DNA from: Anastatus disparis
Taxonomy: Eukaryota > Arthropoda > Insecta > Hymenoptera > Eupelmidae
Direction: 5' to 3'
DNA length: 64,000 nt
Assembly (NCBI GenBank): GCA_017163975.1
Contig: JAFFSR010000396.1
Coordinates: 186,001 to 250,000, forward strand
The position numbers were made by a program, and so were the translations under genes. Positions within the stretch are counted from its first letter, which is position 1, and each line of letters opens with the position of its first letter. The notes beneath the pieces are model-generated. The model was not told where the DNA came from, searched no databases, and saw only the letters and a list, made by a program, of their open reading frames with translations. Below, one piece after another: positions 1 to 9,379 of this stretch.

Positions 1-1280
1 AACATATGTTTAAGAAGGGGCCGAACTATCTGTCTTTGTCTAATAGCGTTTTTCATCATTTATGTAAACACTATCCGGTATAACAAGAAAAAAATAGCAG
101 CCCCCGCTAGATATTAGTATAATAAGTAAATTTTGTAATAACAAACAAATTTTTTTACTGCGTAGTTTTTTAATAATTAGAGACCTACCAAAAAAAGATA
201 GGTTATATTCTAGATGGCTAGTAGGTCTCTAATTAGTCAAAAACTATGCGGTAAAAAATTTTATTGTTATTATTACAAAATTTACTAATTATACTAATAT
301 CTAGCGGGGGCTGCTATTTTTTTCTTGTTATAAAGGATAGTGTTTATATAAATAATGAAAAACGCTATTAGACAGAGACAGATAGTTCGGCCCCTTCTTA
401 ATTACTAATTTTTGTAAATATTTATTATCTGAAGATGGTATTTCTGCTGAAATATGTTTATCAATTAAATCTGTAGTAAATAATTTATTATTTGCATGTA
501 ACGTAAGAATAAGATGCACGTGTGGTAAACCTCTTTTTTGAAATTATATTGAAAATACATAAGCTTTAATAGTTCCAAATATTTTATTTTAACGATATCA
601 TTCAATAACATTTTAAATTTTGCATAAAATAAACGAACCGTAATAGTAGGAATATCATTAGGAGTTGTTCCTACTGGAAAATTTTTTATAATTTCTTCAA
701 GTTTTTTCCATTTTGGATTACATGTCATTGTAATAAATAAATCTGGTTTTTATACTTTTCTCATTATTGCCATAGCATCTTGATAATATTGCTGCATATA
801 TCTTGGACTTCCAATATATGTAGCTGGTAAAACAAAAAGGTTTCCTAATCTTTCTTTATTTTCAAAATTTTTTGAAACATTTAAAGCACTATTTTTTATA
901 TGATCTAATAAACCTTGATAACATTCTATACGTAATTGTTTTTGATTATTACGTAATAAATTAATTCTATTATTTTCAATCATTATATATGCATGAATTA
1001 TATACTGTTGTGTTAATCTACCACAATATAAAATTGGATTAAAATTTGTTTTGTCTCATCTATATGCTACTCTATGTGAATTGTGTATTAAAGAATAGTT
1101 AAATTTTTATTTTTTACATTAGGACGTTTATTATAACCTATACTTCATCCTAAATCATCCTGAGGAAATAATAAAGGAAATATCATAGGATCTACATGAT
1201 GAGATAATTTATTTAAATAGGTTTAAGTAACTTTTTCTTCTGAATTATTATCAGGATATATGGGTAAATCTTTCATAATG
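1..1280 (-). pseudogene. Helitron Rep/helicase N-terminal region, decayed and interrupted
   Basis: Read on the minus strand from about 1280 down to 1, short open stretches in several frames match the Helitron replication-initiator N-terminal domain. A DPMIFPLLFPQDDLG-like block lies near 1140-1210. GSPRYMQQYYQDAMAI lies at about 770-820, MTCNPKWK at about 715-728, and HLILTL followed by DKHISAEIP at 440-519. In a functional Helitron this protein nicks DNA and starts rolling-circle transposition. Here frameshifts and stops separate the blocks, so it is dead. The reading frame is split at 10-401 by a palindromic TTAA element; the interrupted frame resumes at 1-13 with the expected K-H-M. The gene continues off the left edge, so helicase motifs cannot be judged. 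Confidence 0.85.
14..397. mobile_element. Palindromic MITE with TTAA duplication inside Helitron
   Basis: The two halves are near-perfect inverted copies: arm ends GAAGGGGCCGAACTATCTGT at 14 and its complement ending at 397. The arms run inward to about 180 and 230. TTAA occurs at 10-13 and 398-401, and removing the element plus one TTAA restores the Helitron reading frame, which proves an insertion at TTAA. The centre (about 178-233) holds a second small inverted pair, AGAGACCTAC/GTAGGTCTCT. There is no coding capacity. TTAA targets suggest the piggyBac or Kolobok superfamily; the termini do not decide between them. Confidence 0.88.
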
Positions 1281-1602
1281 TTAAAATTTCACCTGCAACA
1301 AATTAAAAAGAAAAAATACAGGCACACGTGTAAAACTAATTTTCTCTGAATGTTGACGTATTATAATAAAAGAAAAAAATCGTGTTACTCACTTTTAAGG
1401 GTAGTCTTTTTAACAAACATCAAAAGACAGATTTTCGAGTAAATTTTTCATAGTGTTAAAATTTACTTTCAATAAATTAAAAAAAATTGAAGACACATGT
1501 ATCAAATTTATTTTTTTTAAATGTTGATATATTAAAATGATAATAAAAGAAAAAATCGCATTACTCACTTTTGAAGATAGCTTTTTTTAATATAAGACAT
1601 TT
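1269..1602. repeat. Diverged tandem duplication, two ~165-bp units
   Basis: Unit 1 (1269-1442) and unit 2 (1443-1602) share the order TTTCATA.TGTTAAAATTT, CACACGTGT/CACATGTAT, ATGTTGA.TATT, AATAAAAGAAAAAA and GTTACTCACTTTT. Divergence is about 25% by eye. The first unit directly abuts the upstream limit of recognisable Helitron homology, so the unit may be Helitron 5' flank that was duplicated. Confidence 0.7.
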
Positions 1603-1604
1603 AA

Positions 1605-2938
1605 ATATATTCATTATTATCACACCCAGGTATAATATTTTACCTATCTCAGAACAGTTTTTTAAGTATTTCGGGCTATAATAGATCATTTTCCATTGAG
1701 CTTTTTCATTTTTACTTTAATATGTTACAGAAAATATTTAAATACGCAATTTACATTAATAATTACAAAATTTTTTGTAATAAATAAAATATGCCAGAAA
1801 TGGCAATTTTTTTGGAAAATTCATTTTTGGCGATTCGGGTATTAAAATTGAGTGATATTAGTTACCCAATGGCTTTTGGGATTCCTGATTACAAATCATA
1901 AGTGAGTGGAATTTCAATTTATTTTCGCTAAAATTGTCAATCTTAGGGTATGAAATTTGACATAGATTTGTGTAGTTTATGTTTTCGAATAAAAATACTT
2001 ATATTCCTTTTAACCAAATATTTTAGTTTATTTAATAAACATTAAATCTAAAAATTTTAAATTTAAAATCTAGAAATTTCAGTGATGATTCAACTCAACG
2101 TTCTAGGTGTAAGCTATTAAATACATACTAAAACTGAGCTTTTTAAAGTTTAAACTCTTTAGAATTAAAACATTGATAGAAACTAGGTAATCGATGTAAA
2201 TTTGGAAAATTTAATAGCCGGGAAAAATTCAATGATTTCCAGAATACTCGAAATAATACTTCAAAAGCAACTTAAAGATTACATTGAGTATTATAAAATA
2301 GTAAATTACAAAGTTCACAACAGAGAAAAGATGAATCAAAGCTTAGGTTTTCATATTAGTGGATAAAAACCTATTTTCAAAAGTGAGTCACGTTTTTTAA
2401 GTATAATTTCAAACGAACAAAGAACTTTATCTACACTAGGCACACGTTCCTAATAAAAAAATTTCTCTTTGTGATTCTAAATATTACCTTTTGATGTAGT
2501 TTAAAATGTCACCGCTGAATAGTCTTTTTTACAGCATCGTATTTTCCAGAAAAAAGTAAAATATATAAATTTTTGGTAACATTTTAATAACCTTTCAGAA
2601 AGTACTTTTGTTAACAGGCACACACCCATGCTCTTGATTTTCCAAAAGTATGTGTATAGATAAAGCTTTGGTGTGAATTTCAAATAAAAAAAGCAGTAGT
2701 CATTTTTTTTATAGCGGTAATTTATCATTTTACATGGCCTGGTAACATTTAAATTTCAAAAAAAAACCTCTTTTCCCCATCCGCCATAAAATGACACGTC
2801 TAATTATCATTAAAAATTTAACAAAATTAGTTTCTAATAACTCAATAAATCAGTGAACATTTGCTAACAAGATGTGCTATCTCATATTTAGGAGAAATGA
2901 CGCAGTAACATGATTTTTAAAAGTATGAAAGAATTACC
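1605..2938. other. AT-rich DNA without recognised features
   Basis: No convincing coding sequence, TIR or RNA gene was seen on either strand. A 75-codon open stretch on the minus strand at 2501-2728 has low-complexity composition and no recognisable motif. GC-richer words recur only as short isolated blocks. Confidence 0.5.
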
Positions 2939-3103
2939 CATATACGTTCGGAAGTCTTAAGCAGTCGACATTTAAATATTATCCTTCGTTTAGCATTATC
3001 CAGGAACAACGACGTGGACGTAGAAGGATTCTGTTCCCTTCGGGGTGCTTTTTTAGAGTGAGTTCCCCTTGCCTCTCACTGTTGGGATGCGTCAAAAAAA
3101 TAA

Positions 3104-3780
3104 TTATAAATAATTATTTTTTTTTATTTTTACGACGCTTGGCTTTTTTTTTTCTTGTTTTTCACGGTTCAATTTTGAAGGTAGTAGAGTTAGAAGTTTT
3201 ATTTTCTCCGAAATAGAAGAGCATTTTTCTAAAGCCAATTTAAAATTTTCTAAAAATTCATTCCAATAGTTTTCAGTGGAATTTTCGTCCGATTCTATTG
3301 ATTTAACTGAAATGCCATACGCATCTTCTAATTTACTTCCAACAGTAGCAGAAAAAGCTGAAATTAAGGATTTTTTCTTTTTAGATACGTAATTTCCTCT
3401 AAAATTTTCAGGTATTGCAGTTTTTCTTTTAGGGGTGAGATGCATTCAGGTAAAACTGAATTAATACTATCGTTTAATTCCTCTATTCGTTCGGGTGTCT
3501 TCGGAATAAAATCATCATCTCTTCCGCTAAAAAGTTCAGTGATTTCATTTTCAGATATAGACTCAAGATCACTTAAAATCATTTTTGATATGCGTTTATG
3601 GCAATTTTTACATACATTAGTAGATGGCAATATATTTAAATCTGGATGAAGCTGTGCCAAATTAATGGCTAAATCTTCCAACGGTCTAAAACGTGAATTA
3701 CTGCTCATATAAACTACCTTTTTATGCATTTGAAAAAAATCGGGACATGAAATTCTTTTAGAAGAGTAAATTTCGGACAT
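3104..3780 (-). pseudogene. Transposon-encoded zinc-binding/basic protein, frameshifted
   Basis: Two overlapping minus-strand frames look like one protein broken by a frameshift near 3364-3445. The N-terminal part (138 codons, 3780 to 3364) starts MSEIYSSKRI. It has a C-x2-C-H group, NVCKNCHKRI at about residues 55-64, and an acidic stretch ELFSGRDDDFIP. The C-terminal part (113 codons, 3445 to 3104) is lysine-rich with a KIKLLTLLPS block. That block resembles segments of uncharacterised transposon-linked proteins in invertebrates, which is inference from memory. It lies wholly between matching 27-bp TIRs, so it is most likely the element's own gene. No catalytic residues are recognised; function unknown. 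Confidence 0.6.
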
Positions 3781-4014
3781 TGTTATTTCACAATTTTGTT
3801 GAATTTTTCACAAGCCCGAGAAGCACCTTTCAAAGCAGCCGTAAAAATAACTAGCTTCTATATAACAGTTCTAATATGCTGTTTTGGTTACGCGATGTAT
3901 TTGTCCATGAGTTAGCCTCCTATTGTTTGTACATCGAAACATACATAATATAGATATACACGAATAGAATTCTTTTTTTTCATGTTTAAATATTTATTTT
4001 TATATTACGAATTT

Positions 4015-4017
<3 letters not shown>

Positions 4018-4054
<37 letters not shown>
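4018..4054. repeat. (AT)n microsatellite
   Basis: About 16 uninterrupted AT dinucleotides, inside the 2940-4155 element close to its right TIR. Confidence 0.95.
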
Positions 4055-4057
<3 letters not shown>

Positions 4058-4159
4058 TATTGATGCTATATACATGCATACAAATGTAAACAAATGATGA
4101 GCCAAGCATACGACAGTGTTTGAATGCAGACTGCTTAAGACTTCCGAACGTATATACAA

Positions 4160-4910
4160 GCATTTTTCACCAACAAAATTTGTGAATTTTTTTCTCGCTC
4201 CAAACCAAAAAAGCCGGGATCAAACAAGTACTATTAGATAGGTATTTTGGTCCTCTATCAGCAAAAAAAATTTCAGCAAAAAAAAAATGGCCTTTTCGAG
4301 AAAAATGCATGTGCATAAAAAGTGCATTTTTTGGTAAAATGCATATATCTCAGTCATTTTTTAGTTTTTTTTTAAATTCCTTGCACGGAGTTGAAGAGGG
4401 CTCAAAACGAAATAAAATAAAAAAAGGTTTATCAAAATTCATTAGAAATTGATAAAACGATAGCTCTCTAAAGTTATTCTCAACATTTTCAGTTTTAACA
4501 TTTAGTTTTTGTATGCAATTTTCAAAAGTGCATACAAATCTGATGCAATTTTGATATTTCAGCAAAATAAAAAAATACGTATACCCTTATTTTTAGGGTA
4601 GAATAACATACTCCATTAGCGCAGTAATTGGTGACTTGAGTGTATACTGACTGTTCGATTTGAAATGGAATCAGCCTTAAAATTATGGTTATTTTTGTTT
4701 GTTTCAATATTTTTATTTTTAATTAAAATCTTTGTTTTATTATTATTTAATTTATTATTTAATATATTTAATTTACGTCTTTATTTAATTTTCTTTTATT
4801 ACAGAAACATTGAAAGGTTGTATTAAACTTTTCATGCATAGTATTTTGATGGATTTCTTAAGTTGATTCTTAAGAAAATTGTAAACTGTTATATGTTTAT
4901 TATGCGATTA
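4160..4910. other. AT-rich DNA, no gene seen
   Basis: Only short minus-strand open stretches (4350-4565, 4522-4707) of biased composition. No domain, TIR or tandem unit is recognised. Confidence 0.5.
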
Positions 4911-4915
4911 TATAA

Positions 4916-4988
4916 GTGGGGGGCATGTGGGGGGTGATGTGGGCGGGCATGAGGGGGCATGAAGGTACGTGGGGGGATTTGGGGGATC
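4916..4988 (+). repeat. G-rich tract with G-quadruplex potential
   Basis: The plus strand has at least seven runs of four to six G separated by short AT spacers (GTGGGGGGCATGTGGGGGG and similar), in sharp contrast with the AT-rich surroundings. Such runs could form an intrastrand G-quadruplex. This is a composition-based inference. Confidence 0.7.
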
Positions 4989-5171
4989 TGAAGCTGAATT
5001 TTTCAATATAACTATATAACATAGGAAGATATATATGTATATGTACGACCATAAATGTGCATGTGTGGATATACCCAAGTATGTAATCGAATTATACATA
5101 CATTTATATATACAGTCGTGTGAAATTTAATTTTTATTATTCAATACTAATAATACTCGGTCTGTCTAAGT

Positions 5172-5398
5172 CTTAGAGCATATACTACTGAAGGAAGCAC
5201 GTCTGACAAAAAGTGTAGACGATATTGAGAGAGAGAGCGATAGTTCGGGTAACCGTTTTATCTTAGAAAGAAGTAGCGTCAACCAATCATGTGCCTGCAC
5301 GAGAGAGAAAGGCGGTACCAAAACTGTCTCTCTTTTTCTTGCTCGTTTGTCTACACTCTTTCCATAAACGTCCTTCCTCCAGTATTATATGCTCTAAG
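5172..5398. mobile_element. hAT-like MITE with 8-bp target-site duplication
   Basis: CTTAGAGCATATACTACTG at 5172 is matched by CAGTATTATATGCTCTAAG ending at 5398. The imperfect TIR can be followed for about 49 bp, to GTGTAGAC. GTCTAAGT flanks both sides exactly (5164-5171 and 5399-5406), an 8-bp duplication as in hAT elements. Length is 227 bp with no ORF. GA-rich and CT-rich stretches lie inside the arms. Confidence 0.88.
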
Positions 5399-5406
5399 GT
5401 CTAAGT

Positions 5407-5847
5407 AAAAACCGAACGTTCACCGTATCTATTTATGCGTAAAAGGAAGGAATAATAAAAATATCCTTATTATATAAATAATTTCATTCTATTACAATAC
5501 AAAATATTTAAAAAATTATTTTCTCATAGTTTTCATCTTACTTTTCCAAAGATGAAGAAAAAACGAAAACGAAACTTTTCTTTCCTATGCGACAAAATTT
5601 TATAATTTCTATATTATAATTTAAATTCCTTATATTTACGGAAATATTTTACTTTTAATTGTAATAATAAAAAAATAGATTTAATAATGATTAAAGTTAA
5701 GTAAAATAATCACTATTTAAAAAAAAGTTAATAAACAAAAAGCAGAAACATTGTGTGTAATAGTAAAAATATAAAATATCAGATGTCTTTTCTATCGATA
5801 CACGCATCATAATAGCCAATACACGCAAATTATAGCGAATTTTAATA
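5407..5847. other. AT-rich spacer
   Basis: No coding or repeat structure recognised between two MITE sequences. Confidence 0.5.
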
Positions 5848-5851
5848 TTAA

Positions 5852-5965
5852 GAGCAGGCCGGAGTAGAATCTGATACCGACCAAGTCAAAATTGAGTTTT
5901 TTGTTATTTACTCAAGTATTAATCGGTGTATCTTCAAATTGAAGGTTGAGCGCAATAGATATATT
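5852..5965 (+). mobile_element. Half of a TTAA-type foldback MITE (GAGCAGGCCGGA family)
   Basis: It begins directly after TTAA with GAGCAGGCCGGAGTAGAA and matches the left arm of the complete element at 8207-8591, up to GAGCGCAATAGATA. The second arm is absent, so this is a truncated copy. Confidence 0.8.
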
Positions 5966-6550
5966 GCAAATGAAATTAAATAACAAATGAAATATTATAT
6001 CATCCTCTATTTTTAAAATCATCAAATTCTATCAAAAATAGGCGTATTTTATACCGTTTTGAAGAGAATTTTAACTGCAATATTATAGATATATTTAATT
6101 TAGACAATAATTAGTCAACAAAAACTTATAATGATTTTTATTAATTTAGAGAAAATTGTAAAAGATCAAGAGACGAAACAAGACTTCTCTAAGGGAGGTG
6201 GCATATCTTTTCAGATATATCCCCTCTGCTGCAAGAAAAACTTCTGTACCCTATTTTCTCTCTTTGTCTTACACACTAATCAAGGCCAAAGTTCAAATTT
6301 TGGGAGCGTTCAAGGTCCCTCTCTAACCTCTTAAGAAAAGCAAAGGCCAATAGAAATCAAATGTAAAAAGTGTTAGAAAAACAATTTTCTCTAATTGGAG
6401 GAAAATTATTAGATAATTTTGTAGATTATCTTATAGTATGCTGTAACGTTAAATATTTAGGTATAAAAAGGGCCTGACCGACCGATGCACACACACTCTA
6501 TAATTTTTCTTGCTCGAGTTCACTTCTCAAGATCGAACTTTAAATATTTC
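5966..6550. other. AT-rich spacer, no gene seen
   Basis: A 67-codon plus-strand open stretch (6131-6334) has no recognisable domain. A short GACCGACCGATGCACACACA block lies near 6475-6495. Confidence 0.45.
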
Positions 6551-6558
6551 CTTGACTC

Positions 6559-6629
6559 AAAAATAAGGATAACATAGCGCCAGTTATCCACACCAAAAAC
6601 AGCGTCGTTTTTATAGCTTACGAAAGTTG
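6559..6629 (+). repeat. 71-bp direct repeat, copy 1
   Basis: Identical by eye to 9246-9316. It contains GGATAAC...GTTATCC as a short inverted pair. The sequence diverges on both sides immediately outside the 71 bp. Confidence 0.9.
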
Positions 6630-6950
6630 AGATTTTGTATCTTAAGATCAAACTAAATTTTTTTTCTCTTTTGTATTTTGTCAATTCACTTCAAAATTTT
6701 TTCTTTGGAACAACTTGTAAAATTCTTCTCTTTTTTTCAACTTTTTTTTTTATTTGTTCAAGATTTTCTCTCAAAGTAAACTTTAAAACCTATTTAACTT
6801 GAAAGATTTCAAGTTTTCTTTTAAACATTCTAACTAATAACGCAATTTATTTTCATTTATCTCTATAATTTTTAATATTAATTATGTTCAAAAATACTTA
6901 TTCAACTCTTGTAAACACATTTTTCAATTTGAATAAGTAACCCTGGTAGA
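6630..6950. other. AT/T-rich spacer
   Basis: Poly-T-rich low-complexity sequence; nothing else recognised. Confidence 0.5.
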
Positions 6951-7027
6951 AATTTGTCTAGTTTTATCGAGGCCTCGATTATTTAACATACAAAACTAGA
7001 CAGATCTAGAGTAAGTTTCTACCAGGG
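6951..7027. mobile_element. Small 77-bp palindromic element with CCCTGGTAGAAA ends
   Basis: CCCTGGTAGAAA at 6951 and TTTCTACCAGGG ending at 7027 are exact complements. Inner blocks TGTCTAGTTTT/AAAACTAGACA also pair, giving a hairpin around TCGAGGCCTCGA. A related CCTGGTAGAAAC word occurs near 62933. No clear duplication of target site. Confidence 0.75.
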
Positions 7028-7185
7028 AAGAGTAATTTTAAATAACCTTCTTTTCATTTTTCAAAAGAGTACACCTTTATTCTTTCCATAAAAAGTAAGT
7101 AATTTTTATATCTAAAAATATTTTTTTTATAATTTGTTAAAATCTTGAAAAAAAAACATAACCTAACCAATCAAGCCAATGTTAC

Positions 7186-8109
7186 GGTCACTTCAAGAAA
7201 GACTATAATATTCCTTGTTGGTTGGTATTTAAATTTGATGTCAAAATACAAAAAATAGACAAGAATAATTTGGAAACATTTTTAAATTAAAATATCTTTA
7301 CATTTTTTAAAAATTTTTCTTTGATATAATTTTTTTATTTTTTGCGTTTCTTTTAAAAAAGGGAAGGAATTAAAGTTAGAAATATCATTGGTCACTTCAG
7401 GAGAGACCGAATATTTTTAACTTTATAAGAAACTCTTAAATCAATTGAACATTAGACACTTCGGGAGAGACCTTTGTTCGATTGTCATAAATTTTTTTCT
7501 CCTTTAGCATAGACAAAAATAAAACTTTCTATTCATTTAGATAAAAATAAAAATTAATTTAATTAACAGAAGAAAATTTTTTTTTTTAGAATCATTCAGA
7601 ACATTAATTGTTTAATAAGATATCCATTCAAATAAAAAAAAAAAAGAAAACAAAGACTAACTAGCACGAATACAAATTTTTTTGATATATTTATATTTCC
7701 TTTTGACGGACGTTTCAAAAGCAAAAATAATAATATAAATAAAATATTATAATTTTGACTTATTTTGGTCACTTACGAAGAAACTTTAATGAATTTAAAT
7801 TATAACGCGTCAGGGTAACTAAAGAATAAATCAAAAATAGTCAAGTGGTACAAAAATATCTCGGTCACTTCAGGAGAGACTAAGATATTATTGACTTATT
7901 AGTTCCCACAAAATTTTCTTTAATTTAATTTTATTTATTATAATTTTTAGTATATTTTTACAATCTTTTATGAATAAAAATTACATTTTTATTTGCTCTG
8001 GTCACTTAAGAAGATACCTTAGCGAATAAAATTTGTAACGCCCAGTAGGTAGAAAATAATCTAATTAGGAAAGTCATTTTAAAATAACCTGATCACTTTA
8101 TGAGAGACT
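7186..8109 (+). repeat. Reiterated GGTCACTTCAGGAGAGAC motif, seven copies
   Basis: Degenerate copies start near 7186, 7390, 7455, 7767, 7863, 8000 and 8091. The last four show a longer period of about 230 bp: two motifs plus a shared AACGC..CAG.G.. block at about 7805 and 8037. This is best explained as a decayed ~230-bp tandem repeat in AT-rich DNA. No ORF is associated. Confidence 0.7.
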
Positions 8110-8206
8110 CGATTATTAATGTCTTTTTAGAACGAAAAAATTAACAAGTAAGAAAGCGGAAAAAGACAAAATATATCATCGCTAAAATTCGCACGTTTTA
8201 TATTAA

Positions 8207-8591
8207 CGGTAGGCCGGAGTAGAACCTGATACCGACCGAGTAACAATTGAGTTGTTTGTTATTTACTCAAGTTTTAATCGGTGTATCTTCAAATTAAAGG
8301 TCGAGCGCAATAGATATTATTATTATGAACATCCATGCACAAGAAAAAAAATATCTACCGGTTTGTTTTTGAGAAAAGTAAGTAACGCCCAAGGAAAAGT
8401 TTATGTTTATAATATTTTCGCGTTACTTACTTTTTTCAAAAACAAACCGGTAGATATTTTTTTTCTTGTGCATGGATGTTCATAATAATAATATCTATTG
8501 CGCTCGACCTTTAATTTGAAGATACACCGATTAAAACTTGAGTAAATAACAAAAATGCCAATTAGACAAGGACAGCGAATCCGGCCTGCTC
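8207..8591. mobile_element. Foldback MITE, TTAA target, GGCCGGA termini
   Basis: A long palindrome: the arm from CGGTAGGCCGGAG at 8207 is mirrored by TCCGGCCTGCTC ending at 8591. The centre is near 8390-8410. TTAA lies at 8203-8206 and 8592-8595. The arms contain TCGGTGTATCTTCAAATT and ACAAACCGGTAGATATTTTT on opposite strands. Two open stretches read through the arms but mirror each other and are not genes. Confidence 0.88.
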
Positions 8592-8705
8592 TTAATAAAT
8601 AAATATTAAATTTATTTCTTTTTATATTTTTTTTCTCAATTAATCCCAAATGATTAAATAAATAAATAAAATTAAAAAAAATAAAGATCAGATTCACACC
8701 CTTAA

Positions 8706-9087
8706 GAGGAGGTCACGTATCTCTGTCCTTTTCTAATCAAAGAAATGATTTTTTTACAAAAACTAATAACTTTATAAAAAAATGAAGAGAAAGCCGCATC
8801 TTGTATCAAAAAAGCAATATTTTCTTTGATAAGAAAGAATTAATTTAATTGCTTCGTTTTCAAGAAAACCTTGAAAAACTTAAATCATAGAGGTGTTAGG
8901 GTCGACAATTTGGTTTTTCAAAGTTTTCTTGAAAACGAAGCAATAAAATTAATTTTTTCTTATCAAAGAAAATATTGCTTTTTTTTATACAAAATGCGGC
9001 TTTCTCTTCATTTTTTGATAAAGTTATTAGTTTTTGTAAAAAAATCATTTCTTTGATTAAAAAAGGACAGAGATACGTGACCTCCTC
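8706..9087. mobile_element. Foldback MITE, 382 bp, GAGGAGGTCACG termini
   Basis: GAGGAGGTCACGTATCTCTG at 8706 is mirrored at 9087, with TTAA at 8702-8705 and 9088-9091. The arms pair nearly end to end around about 8890. Further copies lie at 22576-23810 and 29406-29787, plus a half copy at 15240-15337. Non-coding and non-autonomous. Confidence 0.93.
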
Positions 9088-9245
9088 TTAAGATAAAAGT
9101 AACATCAATAAATTTAATGAGTCCCTTAAAATATATGTAAAATCAAAACTAATATATGCGTTCCCAGATAATTAATATCAGAGCACGTTGACTAACGGGC
9201 ACTTAATACTCGAGTTTTACTGCTAGGCAGTAAAATAAGGATAAC

Positions 9246-9316
9246 AAAAATAAGGATAACATAGCGCCAGTTATCCACACCAAAAACAGCGTCGTTTTTA
9301 TAGCTTACGAAAGTTG
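9246..9316 (+). repeat. 71-bp direct repeat, copy 2
   Basis: Matches 6559-6629 exactly by eye. A partial extra copy of its first bases (AAATAAGGATAACA) immediately precedes it at about 9233-9246. Confidence 0.9.
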
Positions 9317-9379
9317 CTATGAAACGAATGCTCCACTATCGAAATTAAATCCTTCGTATAGTCGTTATCACAAATATTA

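Larger units (their letters stand above)
2940..4155. mobile_element. DNA transposon remnant with 27-bp terminal inverted repeats
   Basis: ATATACGTTCGGAAGTCTTA (start of a 27-bp block, 2940-2966) recurs as its exact complement at 4129-4155. The enclosed 1.2 kb carries a zinc-binding ORF and a basic ORF on the minus strand, ending near 3104. A GC-richer segment at 3000-3085 lies next to the left TIR. Target-site duplication is ambiguous (ATAT is possible on both sides). No DDE motif is readable, so the superfamily is not assigned. Confidence 0.75.

Noticed and set aside
8252..8697. Opposing ORFs of 77 and 96 codons
   Set aside because: They are the two arms of one palindromic MITE read on opposite strands.
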